Source: Candidatus Poribacteria bacterium WGA-3G (GTDB lineage: Bacteria; Poribacteria; WGA-4E; WGA-3G). Taken from it: DNA of 51,451 nucleotides. Shown here in pieces: positions 23,430 to 33,124 of this stretch. The translations under genes and the position numbers were made by a program. The notes beneath the pieces were generated by a model. It did no database searches and was not told the DNA's origin. It saw nothing but the letters and a program-made list of their open reading frames with translations. Each line of letters begins with the position of its first letter. The first letter of the stretch is position 1. The stretch spans positions 1-51,451 of the forward strand of contig ASZN01000040.1 in NCBI GenBank assembly GCA_000406005.1, written 5' to 3'.

Positions 23430-24467
23430 TTAATCTTGTTTCTTACCGAATGCAAAATTTCCGTTAATTACATCCTGTACTATCTTTCCCCTTAGGATAC
23501 GGGAACTACGATTATTGGTTCCCTGCCTAGTAGCGGTAGTGTATTCTACCATTCTTTTCTGTTCATTTTCAATTGCCCCCACTTGCTGTCCCAAGTTATC
23601 CACTAATTCATAAAACTTTTGTAGTTGTTTTCCAGTTTTTGCAGGCTCAAGTGGTTTGTTCTCTTTGATTAAGGCCCTATAAACCTCCACAAGCAAAGTA
23701 AACAAACCTGCCTTCCTCCAAACGCGGCTATCTCGCGGAAAGTTGCACGCCTCTATAAAGTCAAAAACCCGTTGGAACGCAGCCTCTAAATCGCATTTTT
23801 CCTCAAACGCCTCGTTATAGGACCGAAGATAATCTTCAAGTTCACTATCCCCATCAAAGTAGGTTAACATGACAGTTACAATAATAGACAAAGTAAAACG
23901 GACATCCCCCATACGTCTTATTTCGTTAGTGTAAAACACTCGGTGTTTATGGAAAAAAGAATTTTCCGCAAGTTTTTCAGCGAATTGTTTTATCTCTCCA
24001 TCAAATCTTGCATTGTGAATCTCCATAGCATTTAAGGCATAATTCGTTGAGTTAATCCGTTGAAATACCTCTTTTATCTCAGCTATATCTATTTTTCCCA
24101 AGTCTCGAACAACAACCTGATACTCTAAGAAGTCAACTTTCTTTTCCTTCAGAAGCTCTGAATAAGGCGTTACGTCTCTTGATAACCTCAAATCTGGCGA
24201 TGCCTCAAAATACTGCTTTAACGTAGTTAATCGCTGCTGCCCATCTACTAACATCTCCTTCCCTTCTCCGGTATCAGGATCCACTTCACCCGCAGCGATA
24301 TATATTTCAGGAAAAGGGTACCCATCTAAAACTGTTTGAATAAAAGCACTTTTATGTTTGTTTGACCACACTAAACGCCTTTGAAACTCAGGCCTTGGAA
24401 TCAAAACTTCGTTTCGAATATCTGCCAATAGCGTGCGGACTTTCTTATTCGTTGCTGATGTCTGCAT
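23430..24467 (-). CDS. DUF262 (ParB/GmrSD N-terminal-like) protein
   Basis: 345 aa. The DUF262 hallmarks are present: the substrate-facing IPRPEFQRRLVW (about 23-34), DGYPFPEIYI, and the catalytic-type motif VDGQQRLTTL (74-83), followed by VFQRINSTNYALNAMEIHNARF (about 134-155). In GmrSD and SspE proteins this domain hydrolyses NTP and acts in defence against modified or foreign DNA. Here it stands alone, without the DUF1524 HNH nuclease. The ribosome binding site GGAGG lies inside the end of the nucleotidyltransferase gene and the two frames overlap by 23 nt, so they are translated together. The base composition is visibly more AT-rich than that of the neighbours. Confidence 0.85.
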   Translation of the reverse strand: MQTSATNKKVRTLLADIRNEVLIPRPEFQRRLVWSNKHKSAFIQTVLDGYPFPEIYIAAGEVDPDTGEGKEMLVDGQQRLTTLKQYFEASPDLRLSRDVTPYSELLKEKKVDFLEYQVVVRDLGKIDIAEIKEVFQRINSTNYALNAMEIHNARFDGEIKQFAEKLAENSFFHKHRVFYTNEIRRMGDVRFTLSIIVTVMLTYFDGDSELEDYLRSYNEAFEEKCDLEAAFQRVFDFIEACNFPRDSRVWRKAGLFTLLVEVYRALIKENKPLEPAKTGKQLQKFYELVDNLGQQVGAIENEQKRMVEYTTATRQGTNNRSSRILRGKIVQDVINGNFAFGKKQD

Positions 24468-25047
24468 TGTTTTCCTCCAAGTTATTTATACATGCCTGTA
24501 TACAAATTTTCTGGTAGTTCTGAAGAAAAAAAAGGGACTTATATAACCCACCGCGAATATTATAACCTCCATACCTACCACTATTTGTGATGGTCTGGAA
24601 AAAATTCCACCAATTTTCCCTGAAAGAAAACATGGCCGATTGAGGCAATTTATCGGGTCTTATCCACCCTCGAAAAAAGTAGTGAACAAAGTCTTTATAC
24701 TCGGGCCAATACGGGCCCTCATACCTATACCTAAACACCTCTTTCCAAAATTCATCAAATAATGTTGAAGATACCAGGGCGACATCAATATCAGATGTAT
24801 CACGGAATGGACGGTACCGTTTATTTGGCGCGACACTAAAACCTAATTTCGTTGAGCCAACAACCAAAACCTCATTTGGGTGTAACCCAAAGTGATCAGC
24901 AACCTCTGATCGTAAATCAAAGTATTCGCGCTGAGATAACATACAACATTCTCCGAAAATTATGTGTTTTCTCACTATTTGGATTGGCGATAGAAACCCT
25001 AAGTCTTCTTTAAATTCGTAAAGCCTTTTCTCAGCCGCATCGAGCAT
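24445..25047 (-). CDS. Minimal nucleotidyltransferase-fold protein paired with DUF262
   Basis: 200 aa. The DNA polymerase beta-like nucleotidyltransferase motif reads VVGSTKLGFSVAP (GS at 64-65) followed by TSDIDVALVSS (Asp86 and Asp88), the metal-binding pair. The third acidic residue is not obvious. The C-terminal half (WPEYKDFVHYFFRGW, NWWNFFQTITNSGRYGGYNIRGGLYKS) is aromatic-rich and specific to this family. It might transfer a nucleotide to a protein, RNA or second substrate. Start ATG 25047 with AGGAAC upstream. It is first in a two-gene unit with the DUF262 gene. Confidence 0.75.
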   Translation of the reverse strand: MLDAAEKRLYEFKEDLGFLSPIQIVRKHIIFGECCMLSQREYFDLRSEVADHFGLHPNEVLVVGSTKLGFSVAPNKRYRPFRDTSDIDVALVSSTLFDEFWKEVFRYRYEGPYWPEYKDFVHYFFRGWIRPDKLPQSAMFSFRENWWNFFQTITNSGRYGGYNIRGGLYKSLFFLQNYQKICIQACINNLEENNADISNE

Positions 25048-25214
25048 TATTTGTTCCTAAAAAATGTTAGATCCCATCGCGTGCTAATTTTCAATTGCCG
25101 CTTTAATAAAGATACCTCTGTCGTTTTCGTTAATTTAAATGAGCCAGTAATAACACACAGAATCTTTTTATTTTTTTCCAAACACTCGGTGGTCATTCCT
25201 ACCTTTAATACTAT

Positions 25215-25243
25215 AACATATCATAACATACGTAAGAGGTCAA
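25215..25243 (-). promoter_or_regulatory. Putative promoter of the nucleotidyltransferase-DUF262 cassette
   Basis: On the minus strand TTGACC (25238-25243), a 17-nt spacer and TATGTT (25215-25220), about 170 nt before ATG 25047. The rest of 25048-25318 is AT-rich and holds no credible gene. Confidence 0.4.
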
Positions 25244-25318
25244 ATTCAAAAAAAAATACCTGAGCCCAAGCTTGGTGCCCGAGAAAAACTGCCCACACTG
25301 TTCATCTATTTCGGTAAC

Positions 25319-26074
25319 TTAACGAGTCTTGCGTAGGTCAAGAACGGCTTCGTAGTGTTTGGTCACCCGACCGCCGTACTGCGTCTCAATAAGATCAACA
25401 ATCCCTTCAAACAGACGATGCCTATTCTCGTCCAGCAATGCGATGTGTCCTGAATAAGTACCCAAGAGTTTGATGTACTGCTCAGATGAATACGTTTGCG
25501 TCCACGGGTAGACGCGTTTGATTGGATCCTGAAATGCTTCCACGCTAGGAAAGCTTGTGGCGTGTGTAGGGCGATTCGTGGTCATCGGAGTGTAGTATTT
25601 ATTATACAGGCTCTGGCTTTCCGCGAAGAAGCCTTCGTCTTTTCTCACATGCTGGTTCGAGAAGACCGCAAGGCAACCGCCTGATCGGAGCACCTCGGAT
25701 GCCTTCAAATATCGCACTTTTGGGTCTACCCAATGAAAGGCAGTCGCAGAAATAATAAGATCAAACGTCCCTTCCGGTTTCCACACCTCAAATGCTTGTT
25801 CCAGAAAAGAAACATTTGGATATTTTCTCAACCTTTCCCGCGCAACAGCAATCAAGTCAGCACCAATGTCCAGACAGACCAATTCGTATCCGCGTTCCGC
25901 AAAAGGGCGCGTTGCTTTTCCGGTGCCGCATCCAATCTCAAGGATTCTGCTGTGATTTTTCATGCCCGAAAGGTCTATGACATCTCGGATGAGTTCTGCC
26001 GGATATCCGGGTCGGACCTCTTCATAGAGCGTTGGCGCGGTATTGAACGTGGTTTTGAGGTTGGAGCTTGACAT
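25319..26074 (-). CDS. SAM-dependent methyltransferase (class I)
   Basis: 251 aa. SAM-binding motif I is ILEIGCGTGKATRPFA (about 44-59), with the acidic motif LVCLDIG, then FDLIISATAFHWVD and LRSGGCLAVFS. The AFHWVD motif is common in methyltransferases of small molecules (TAM/UbiE-like). It starts 11 nt after the PhyH gene, which suggests co-expression. The acceptor is unknown. Confidence 0.88.
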   Translation of the reverse strand: MSSSNLKTTFNTAPTLYEEVRPGYPAELIRDVIDLSGMKNHSRILEIGCGTGKATRPFAERGYELVCLDIGADLIAVARERLRKYPNVSFLEQAFEVWKPEGTFDLIISATAFHWVDPKVRYLKASEVLRSGGCLAVFSNQHVRKDEGFFAESQSLYNKYYTPMTTNRPTHATSFPSVEAFQDPIKRVYPWTQTYSSEQYIKLLGTYSGHIALLDENRHRLFEGIVDLIETQYGGRVTKHYEAVLDLRKTR

Positions 26075-26085
26075 AATAATCTGCT

Positions 26086-26853
26086 TTACGCCAACTTGCC
26101 GCGGAGCAGTGGGTTATCTTTCATCACCTCGCCATCGCGATTTCGCGTGCCGGACGGCATGTAATGAATCGCCATCGCTCGACGGTCGCGGGATGAGCGG
26201 TTCGGATTCGTCTGGTGGAGTGTCATGCAGTGATGTACCATCACACATCCGGCTTTAACTGGCACAGGGACAGCGCGATCTACATCAGCATTCACCTGCA
26301 ACAACGCTGGCAATTGTCCTTTCTCTGACTCGGCGCGCCCGTGCGCTGCTAACCCCTCTAAATAACTGCCGGGGATAACGTTCATACAACCGTTCTCCTC
26401 GTCGGCATCATCAAGTGCAAGCCAGATACTCACAAGATTCGGTGGAACACACTGCCAGTACGCATTGTCCTGATGCCAATACACTTCGCCACCGTGATAG
26501 GCGGGTTTGTAGAGTGCCTGATCGTGAAATAACTGGATATCGGTACCGATTAAACTCTCGACGATATCTAATAGCGGTTCGTGGTAGAGGAGTTTCCGAT
26601 ATTCTTCATCGTGCCGCCACATCTCCATGATCTGCAACATCTCTTCCTCACGATCCGCGTCTTCATCGCCTTCCGAGTCCCCGACGACTGCAAGGTTCCG
26701 CAACCCTTCGCCGATGGTGCCGCGTCTCTGTGAAAATTGGGCATCGTAATGCTCGCGTAGCACGGTAAGGTGTTCGTCATCAATGACACGTCCGTCGATT
26801 TTGAGATAGCCTTTCTGTCTGAATTGTTCGATCTCTTGGGACGTAAGTTTCAT
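26086..26853 (-). CDS. Phytanoyl-CoA dioxygenase (PhyH) family protein
   Basis: 255 aa from ATG 26853 with GGAG upstream. The iron facial triad is His127, Asp129 (YWHQDNAYW) and distal His213 (MTLHQTNPNRSSRDRRA), with NGCMNVIPGSYLEG between. The sequence resembles the ectoine hydroxylase/PhyH group in layout, but the substrate is not determined. Fe(II)/2-oxoglutarate chemistry is expected. It is followed by a methyltransferase gene 11 nt later. Confidence 0.9.
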   Translation of the reverse strand: MKLTSQEIEQFRQKGYLKIDGRVIDDEHLTVLREHYDAQFSQRRGTIGEGLRNLAVVGDSEGDEDADREEEMLQIMEMWRHDEEYRKLLYHEPLLDIVESLIGTDIQLFHDQALYKPAYHGGEVYWHQDNAYWQCVPPNLVSIWLALDDADEENGCMNVIPGSYLEGLAAHGRAESEKGQLPALLQVNADVDRAVPVPVKAGCVMVHHCMTLHQTNPNRSSRDRRAMAIHYMPSGTRNRDGEVMKDNPLLRGKLA

Positions 26854-26911
26854 AGTTCTGCTCCTTATAGTCAATCATAAAAATACCTGATTGTAGGCAT
26901 TAATGGCTTCT

Positions 26912-27604
26912 TCAGTCAGATTCAGGTCTTTCTGCCTTTTTCCTTTTTCGATTCAAGTTAAGAAAAGGCATGAATAAGCCCCACACATAGCCTCCTACCA
27001 TGAAAATTAGCAAACCAAAAAACAGCATCCTCAAATTCCATTCCCCTCCATTCAAAACCTCCCACACCTGTGGAATAACCGCGAAAATCAACCACATGAA
27101 CACACCGAAATAGAGGGTGCCTCTTAAAAGCCAATTTATTAAAAGCCGATTATTTATGGACTTTGTTTGAATCAGGGGACGTTCAAGCACATTCGTCAAT
27201 CGTTCTTTTTCTATCTCAAGCCATCTTCGGCGGAAGAACCGTTCAGGGAAATACCGCAGCGGGAAAGTAATCGCCAACACGACGAGACTCAAAATGCTCC
27301 ATAGACACGGAATTATTTGATGGCAGCTTGGACAAACAAGTCCATACCAATTCCCTAAGACGTTCTCTTCTGTCCACAAACGGGCATCATTCAGCGTTTC
27401 ACAGTGCGGACAAGGATAGTAAGTGCGTTCCCGCCGAAGTTTATCACTCTCTTTATCAACCAACACCACTTTTGGGAGTCGTAGTCCCGACATTAACTCG
27501 AAGAACATTATTCCTGGGAACAATACCCAAAATAAAACAAACGGGGGCCGTAGTGACCATACTTTGAATCTGTTTTTGTCGTATTGCATCGGGTTTATCT
27601 CCAT
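26912..27604 (-). CDS. Zinc-ribbon membrane protein of unknown function
   Basis: 230 aa. A CPHC...CPSC zinc ribbon (about residues 65-95) lies between a first hydrophobic segment (FVLFWVLFPGIMFFEL) and a second (WSILSLVVLAITFPL); two more helices follow (TLYFGVFMWLIFAVI, LFFGLLIFMVGGYVWGLF). The C-terminus is basic. No family is recognised. It follows the CehA/McbA-like gene by 36 nt on the same strand. Confidence 0.65.
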   Translation of the reverse strand: MEINPMQYDKNRFKVWSLRPPFVLFWVLFPGIMFFELMSGLRLPKVVLVDKESDKLRRERTYYPCPHCETLNDARLWTEENVLGNWYGLVCPSCHQIIPCLWSILSLVVLAITFPLRYFPERFFRRRWLEIEKERLTNVLERPLIQTKSINNRLLINWLLRGTLYFGVFMWLIFAVIPQVWEVLNGGEWNLRMLFFGLLIFMVGGYVWGLFMPFLNLNRKRKKAERPESD

Positions 27605-27640
27605 GTTGAACAGTCGTTCGTCTCAAGAGATTTCATATAT

Positions 27641-29980
27641 TCAGTCTATATCAGATTCCCCAAGAATCTTTTGATATGTCTGAGACGCTATGTCGTACGC
27701 CTCGCGAGCGGCATCGCGTTCGTCCTCTCGGATGCGGTTCACCTTTTGGCTCCAGCAGACCTCCACTGCATCCAAACACCACTGTGCACTCCTGCGACTT
27801 GCGCGGATCGGCTTGCCGTCTACAATAACAAAAACCGGATTCGTATGCGACGATGGGAAGATACGGAGCGCGACCCAACTTGATTTGTCAATAGATGCCT
27901 CAAATTGAACGGGAACGACTTTACCGTCAGCGACAATTTCTTGCGTCTCAACCGTCTGACCGTTGACAATGAGTTCAACAGGTACCTTCTGGCTTTCCGC
28001 AATACGCGCCCGCTCAACGTCCCAATACGGCTGCTGATCCAAAGAACGGTTCTTTATCTCAAGGTTCGGCGTTTCACCAAGTCGTGCAGCGACACGCGCC
28101 GTAACGGTTACTGTGCTGGGTGCTTCCAAATTCAACTGGCTAATCTCTCCAGTTGCTATCTCCTCTCCAACAGGTACGCCACCAACAGTAAAGTCTAACA
28201 GATGACTTTTGCCATCTCCGACATAAGAACGACCGTCCTTCAATCCTGCCACCCATGCGTCAAAATCGAGGGGACCGTCAGGCATTTTCACATAGATACG
28301 ACCCAACCCGACGCGTTCACCGTAAATGCAAGGGAAATCTGTCTCGCCACTGATCCGCGTCCGGAAACCGCAATTCAACGTGTGATACCAGATATTCAGC
28401 TCCCAAACAGCAGGTGTGTCTACCGTAGAAATGAAATCCACCGCATCGTGAACGACATCGACGATGTACTCGTTCGCGCCGATGCCGTCAAAAGGTGGCA
28501 TATTGTAATTCGGGAGTTCGTCGCCATCCACTTTTAATCCCCAACCGCTATGACTGAAGCCTGTCACTGCACCCTGCTCTTTTGCCCATTGAAGGACAGG
28601 CAGATCCCAACTCGGCCACTCTTCAATCCGTTCAGTCCCGCTGTAATCGTCTTCCGTCAACCCCAATAATGAAAGATGTCCGGCATGTGAAGAGGGAAAG
28701 CCAGAGACCTCCACGTCGTAGCGCATCACGTAATCATCGGTCGAGAGTTCGTGTACCTTGCCATCAAAAAACTGCTTTTGAAAATACCAGCAGGGTCCCC
28801 AAGAGAGCACACACCCGACATTGAGGTCTTCACCGAGAATGTGGCGCATCATATCTTCGGGCGAAACGCCTTCAGTCGGACTCTCATAGTGTGCGCACCC
28901 CGCGGCGTGTACGTGATGATCGCCGGAACGCCAACCCTCCGCTGCGATATGAATCCATCGTTCCAGATGAAACGTCTCCTGATGTGTCTCGGCATTCGGG
29001 ACAGTAACGGTTTGCGTCTTCACCTTATATTCCGGTCCGCGTGTGTATTCGACAGTATACTCACCCGGGGGCAGGAGAACGGATTCGCCACTGTGCCGAT
29101 AGATTTGGTTATGGAAAAAGAAATCGGGGGCAAGTCGCCGCCCGCGCGACGGATATACCCGATTCAATGCGTCGCGAATGATAAAACCGGCGGTTGTCGG
29201 TTGCCCGTCAAAATCTAATACTTCCAAGGTCACATTTACCGCTGGCACACAGTCGAACAGAATAGGCACTTCACTCCGGAATCCGATGTCCTGCGTGCCT
29301 TGACCGACGTTGAAACCGAGCATCGCCTCTCGTTTGCCAGCATCGCGACTGTAGAGTTGAACGATACGATACTCCAATTCCAAGCCGGAAAGACTTGCCT
29401 TCAAGGGTGGATCGGAATAAACGTGAATCTCAAGAAACCGATGCGGAATTTCGCTTTTCGGAACGGTCGTCTCAGGATCAGGACTGCCAGTGGAACGTTT
29501 ATAGAGTGGCGCGGCGTTTTCACTCTCTGCCGCTAAGGGTGCCGTCACACCTGCCTCGTTATGCACTTTCACCAAAAAAGTGCGCCACCCCTGTTGCATC
29601 AGTTCCTTATTTACTGGTCCCTCTTTAACCTTTACACGGCTTTCAGGGTTGATGTTGACACCCGCTAAACAGTACGCATCAAGAATTTTTTGAATGTCAG
29701 CAATCGCCTGTTCGTGGTCCTCAGACATCAACGCGACCTCAATTGCGGCGAGATCGTTTTCAGACAGCGGTGAACCGAGATAGTCCAACGCCTCGATAAG
29801 TCGCTGGGTCGCCGCTGCCAACGGCTGAAATTCGATACCAGCAACTCGATCCAGTTCATCGGCGGAACCCATAGAAATAAAAAATGAGAGCAACATCCAA
29901 CCGATAAGCACGAAACGCAATCGGCTGCGAATGCCGCTCCATATCATAGTCTTATACGGATGATTTATCAACTGTCGCAC
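27641..29980 (-). CDS. CehA/McbA-family metallohydrolase (PHP-like), secreted
   Basis: 779 aa. It starts at GTG 29980 with AGGAGGAG upstream inside the preceding gene; a hydrophobic signal segment follows (LRFVLIGWMLLSFFISMGSA). Around residue 360 the metal-binding signature GDHHVHAAGCAHYESPTEG occurs, with TGFSHSGWG later, which places it in the PHP-like CehA/McbA family. Named members hydrolyse carbaryl, but the family is broad and the substrate here is unknown. A beta-rich N-terminal region (about 170-350) precedes the metal domain. Confidence 0.8.
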   Translation of the reverse strand: MRQLINHPYKTMIWSGIRSRLRFVLIGWMLLSFFISMGSADELDRVAGIEFQPLAAATQRLIEALDYLGSPLSENDLAAIEVALMSEDHEQAIADIQKILDAYCLAGVNINPESRVKVKEGPVNKELMQQGWRTFLVKVHNEAGVTAPLAAESENAAPLYKRSTGSPDPETTVPKSEIPHRFLEIHVYSDPPLKASLSGLELEYRIVQLYSRDAGKREAMLGFNVGQGTQDIGFRSEVPILFDCVPAVNVTLEVLDFDGQPTTAGFIIRDALNRVYPSRGRRLAPDFFFHNQIYRHSGESVLLPPGEYTVEYTRGPEYKVKTQTVTVPNAETHQETFHLERWIHIAAEGWRSGDHHVHAAGCAHYESPTEGVSPEDMMRHILGEDLNVGCVLSWGPCWYFQKQFFDGKVHELSTDDYVMRYDVEVSGFPSSHAGHLSLLGLTEDDYSGTERIEEWPSWDLPVLQWAKEQGAVTGFSHSGWGLKVDGDELPNYNMPPFDGIGANEYIVDVVHDAVDFISTVDTPAVWELNIWYHTLNCGFRTRISGETDFPCIYGERVGLGRIYVKMPDGPLDFDAWVAGLKDGRSYVGDGKSHLLDFTVGGVPVGEEIATGEISQLNLEAPSTVTVTARVAARLGETPNLEIKNRSLDQQPYWDVERARIAESQKVPVELIVNGQTVETQEIVADGKVVPVQFEASIDKSSWVALRIFPSSHTNPVFVIVDGKPIRASRRSAQWCLDAVEVCWSQKVNRIREDERDAAREAYDIASQTYQKILGESDID

Positions 29981-30320
29981 GGTCTACTCCTCCTAAAGGC
30001 TTGAAAACAGATAGCAACTTGGGAACCTTTGACGCTGCACGCACCTTGCCCATGCCCGACTGCATGACAACCCATTGCTTGTCTCCATCAACGCCTTCAA
30101 ACTGAAGTCTACTGTTCCAATCAACCGAATCACCTACATCCTGCCCCAAGACGTTGAGAAGTGCTAAGGTTTCATCGGCATAAGCCGTCATAATACAGAG
30201 TTTTGTACGCATAGATTGCATGTCACCATTTGAGGTTGGGATTGATTCTCCGTAAGGATACACGATTCGCTTCTGTTCGTCAAGGGAAAACCGGACTGTT
30301 TTTTTATTGACGTGTTTCAC
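29952..30320 (-). CDS. Hypothetical protein upstream of the CehA/McbA-like gene
   Basis: 122 aa from GTG 30320, or from a later ATG at 30221. No signal peptide or known domain; ends GGVDRATVDKSSV. The frame overlaps the next gene by 29 nt and supplies its GGAGGAG site, which supports translation of both. Its 5' end overlaps the upstream region of the divergent Gfo/Idh/MocA gene. It may be a remnant of a longer gene. Confidence 0.4.
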   Translation of the reverse strand: MKHVNKKTVRFSLDEQKRIVYPYGESIPTSNGDMQSMRTKLCIMTAYADETLALLNVLGQDVGDSVDWNSRLQFEGVDGDKQWVVMQSGMGKVRAASKVPKLLSVFKPLGGVDRATVDKSSV

Positions 30321-30411
30321 GAAATTGGTTATTCTTTTACCGAGTGAACAATTGATCGAGTGCGATAGAAGGACCTATCAAATCATTTCATTGAGGACAA
30401 GGAGATTACAG

Positions 30412-31491
30412 ATGAAAACGTATCGTGCCGCCGTTATCGGTTGTAGTCGGATGGGTGCATTTATTGATAACGAAGTCCCCGATTACGAAGCGATCAAATT
30501 ACCGTATTCCCACGCTGCAGGCTATTTTGCTGAAGAACGAACTGACCTTGTCGCATGTGCTGATCTGCGTCCAGAAGTCATGGAACATTTTGGAAACCGA
30601 TACAGTGTCCCAAAAGCGAATCAATACACCGATTATCGTGAAATGCTCGAAAAAGAGCAGCCGGATATCGTCAGTGTCGCCACGCAACCCGAGCATCGCG
30701 CAGAAATTGTTATCTACGCAGCGGAGCACGGTGTGAAAGCCATCTATGCGGAAAAGGCGATGGCAGCTTCTATGGACGAAGCCGCAGCAATGGTAGCCGC
30801 TGTAGAAGGAAACAGTGTCGCCTTTAACCTCGGCACAAACCGCCGGTGGCATACAGGTTTCGACAAGATGAAAGAGATTATTGACAGTGGTGAAATCGGG
30901 AACCTACGAACCTTGATTATCTATTCAAACGCCACACTTTTCAACTCAGCCAGCCATCACCTCGACCTAATTTTACGTCTGAATAGTGATGCACCAGCGA
31001 GTTGGGTCACAGGTTATCTCCCACAAGGCGATTCCGTTTTTGATGGGGATGTGCTGCAAGTTGATCCGAGCGGCGGCGGAACAATCCAGTTTGAAAATGG
31101 TGTGATGGCACACGCGCTGCTAACGCCACGGGGTAGTGAATGGGAAGCAATCTGTGACGGCGGAACCGTTACCTGCTGGAACAACGGGTGGCAGTGGCAT
31201 CTCCGTAAACGACAAGATATACCCGGATGGCGGACATGTCTGGTGCCTGATACCTTCCCTGAATTTGAACGTACCAGTAGCACAGCGAACCTGATTAAAG
31301 ACCTTGTCCACGCATTGGATACAGGGGAACCGACCCGCGGCGGTGTCCGGTGCGCGTACGCCAGCACGGAACTGATCTTTGGTATCATTGAATCACATCT
31401 CCACAACGGCGCACGTATTGAGCTACCGTTGAAAGATTCAAAAGTCCGTTTACAAAGAAACCCATCTGCAAGACAACCACGGGTCGAGTAA
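30412..31491 (+). CDS. Gfo/Idh/MocA family oxidoreductase
   Basis: 359 aa from ATG 30412 with AGGAG upstream. The nucleotide-binding loop is AAVIGCSRMGAFID; the EKP motif appears as YAEKAMA, and the substrate domain has SASHHLDLILRL. The C-terminal fold ends with the expected ALDTGEPTRGGVRCAYASTELI. It belongs to the NAD(P)-dependent sugar/polyol dehydrogenase family. It is a single gene flanked by opposite-strand genes. Confidence 0.85.
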   Translation: MKTYRAAVIGCSRMGAFIDNEVPDYEAIKLPYSHAAGYFAEERTDLVACADLRPEVMEHFGNRYSVPKANQYTDYREMLEKEQPDIVSVATQPEHRAEIVIYAAEHGVKAIYAEKAMAASMDEAAAMVAAVEGNSVAFNLGTNRRWHTGFDKMKEIIDSGEIGNLRTLIIYSNATLFNSASHHLDLILRLNSDAPASWVTGYLPQGDSVFDGDVLQVDPSGGGTIQFENGVMAHALLTPRGSEWEAICDGGTVTCWNNGWQWHLRKRQDIPGWRTCLVPDTFPEFERTSSTANLIKDLVHALDTGEPTRGGVRCAYASTELIFGIIESHLHNGARIELPLKDSKVRLQRNPSARQPRVE

Positions 31492-31503
31492 CCATTTTGG
31501 GTA

Positions 31504-32460
31504 TCAATCAAGCACCTCAAGGGACGCACGCCGAATATCGTCTAATTCTTCCGCGCTGAAGACGCCTGCTTGGTAGAGATTCCGATACTCTTCGGAGACG
31601 CTCTGACCGAATATCATCAGGTCGTCTGTGTTAATCGTCACCGGCACGCCGTTGTCAAACAAGACGCGAATCGGATGCGAGGCGAGATCCGGTACACCAT
31701 CTAACATCACGTTACTTGTTGGACAGACGTTCAATTGAATTTGATTCTCCGAGAGCCACCGCATCACTTCAACTGATTCTGCGGCAGCAATACCGTGTTG
31801 GACTTCGTCTAAGTCGAGGACTTCGACCGTCCGCCGGACTTCCTCCGCACCCCCGAATTCTCCAACATGTGCCTTGAGTTTCATTCCGGCAGTGCCCGCT
31901 TTGGCATATAAGGATTGGACAGCTTCGGGTGCACAGGCCTCTTCATGGCTATACATATCCATCGACTGAAATAGGTCTAATTCTACAGCTTCGTGCGCCG
32001 ATTTCATCAGTTTTGGGTCGTCAGCACACTCCCGTGCAAAGCCGAGCTCCGGACGCAAATCAATCTTCTCTCGATACCGCTCAACTAACATTTCGATAAA
32101 TGCGCGAAGTTCAGTTAACCCATCCGAGTAGAACTTAAGCAACCGGATGTCGAAACTCATCTCAAGTATAACAACACCATCTTGGATTGCATCATCTATC
32201 GCTGATACTGCGATGAACTCAAAACCTTGGCGGTGGTCTAAGTGAGGTGCTAAAACAGTATCTATGTATTCCATCATCCCGCCAAGTCCTTTCATTTTCA
32301 AAGGTGGTTTGGTTAGAGAGTGTCCCAGCCAACGCTCTGCATTTTCTCGACGTGTACTTAAGAAAGAGTGGCAGTGAACATCCGTTTTACGGGCTGCTTT
32401 TATAGCGGTTAAGTTATCTGTGGAGAGTGCTTCAACGAAATCAATTAGATTTGTTTTCAT
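31504..32460 (-). CDS. Adenosine deaminase-like amidohydrolase
   Basis: 318 aa from ATG 32460. Metal and catalytic residues are visible: DVHCH (His29, His31), KAHVGEFGG (the Glu that relays the proton), QHGI and TINTDD. This matches adenosine/AMP deaminase-type amidohydrolases, shorter than the usual 330-350 aa. A longer frame to 32508 runs into the end of the Rpn remnant, so the later ATG is preferred; no strong ribosome binding site is visible. The substrate may be adenosine or another aminopurine. Confidence 0.82.
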   Translation of the reverse strand: MKTNLIDFVEALSTDNLTAIKAARKTDVHCHSFLSTRRENAERWLGHSLTKPPLKMKGLGGMMEYIDTVLAPHLDHRQGFEFIAVSAIDDAIQDGVVILEMSFDIRLLKFYSDGLTELRAFIEMLVERYREKIDLRPELGFARECADDPKLMKSAHEAVELDLFQSMDMYSHEEACAPEAVQSLYAKAGTAGMKLKAHVGEFGGAEEVRRTVEVLDLDEVQHGIAAAESVEVMRWLSENQIQLNVCPTSNVMLDGVPDLASHPIRVLFDNGVPVTINTDDLMIFGQSVSEEYRNLYQAGVFSAEELDDIRRASLEVLD

Positions 32461-32473
32461 AGAGATTATGGGG

Positions 32474-33034
32474 TTACTTGTTTGTATCTTCCCAATCCAT
32501 CTCCTCAAGCGATTTTACGACCAAGGCTTTCTCAAAAAGCGCGTCCAGCTGCGAAAGTTTCTGGATTGCGTTAATACGGTTGGCAAGGGGTTGAGGGATT
32601 TGCCCAAGTTGTCGCTGCAAAAGTTTGAGAACGGCATCGCGTTTTGCGCGGATCTCGCCTTCCTCAATACCGCGCTGGATAACACGTTCATAAAAAGGTG
32701 ATTCTTGCATGATTGCCTCCAATGTAGGATCCTGAAAAAGTTCCGGGGGATGAACAAGGCTCCCGAAAACAGAGAGGGCGAATAAAAGGGTTGCCTGCAT
32801 TTGTCCATCAACAGCTGCTGCTTGGGTCGTCTGGATACATTTTTCAACCCAAGCGTCAGAGGACATTTCCGCAGGCGGCTTCATTAAAGCTGTGAAAGGC
32901 AGCAACCCGACGGCTGTGGGATCCAAAAACGCTTCGCCTTCTAACTCATACACCCGGATCACGTTATACGCAAACTGTATACCGCCACGATCGGGCGTTC
33001 CATACCTATACACGCCAGGGTCCCTTCTCCCCAA
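32474..33034 (-). pseudogene. N-terminally truncated Rpn-family (PD-(D/E)XK) nuclease
   Basis: 186 aa remain. They match the C-terminal two thirds of Rpn-type recombination-promoting nucleases/putative transposases: AGRRDPG-like RRDPGVYRYG, IQFAYNVIRVYELEGEAFLD, VGLLPFTALMKPP, then a helical tail with ESPFYERVIQRGIEEGEI. The first about 100 residues, including the catalytic core, are missing. The only start near the break is TTG 33034. Further upstream the frame stays open a little, but the residues do not match the family. Taken as a decayed mobile-type gene. Confidence 0.65.
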
Positions 33035-33124
33035 ATGGACAGAAAACCGAAAACTAAATAACTTTATGGATATTATGAATCTATTACATGCGCCAGCGAC
33101 AGCACACGGCGTGTGCCTGCCACC

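Noticed and set aside
25051..25263. 70-aa plus-strand frame upstream of the nucleotidyltransferase gene
   Set aside because: AT-rich chance frame without ribosome binding site; it covers the likely promoter of the opposite cassette.
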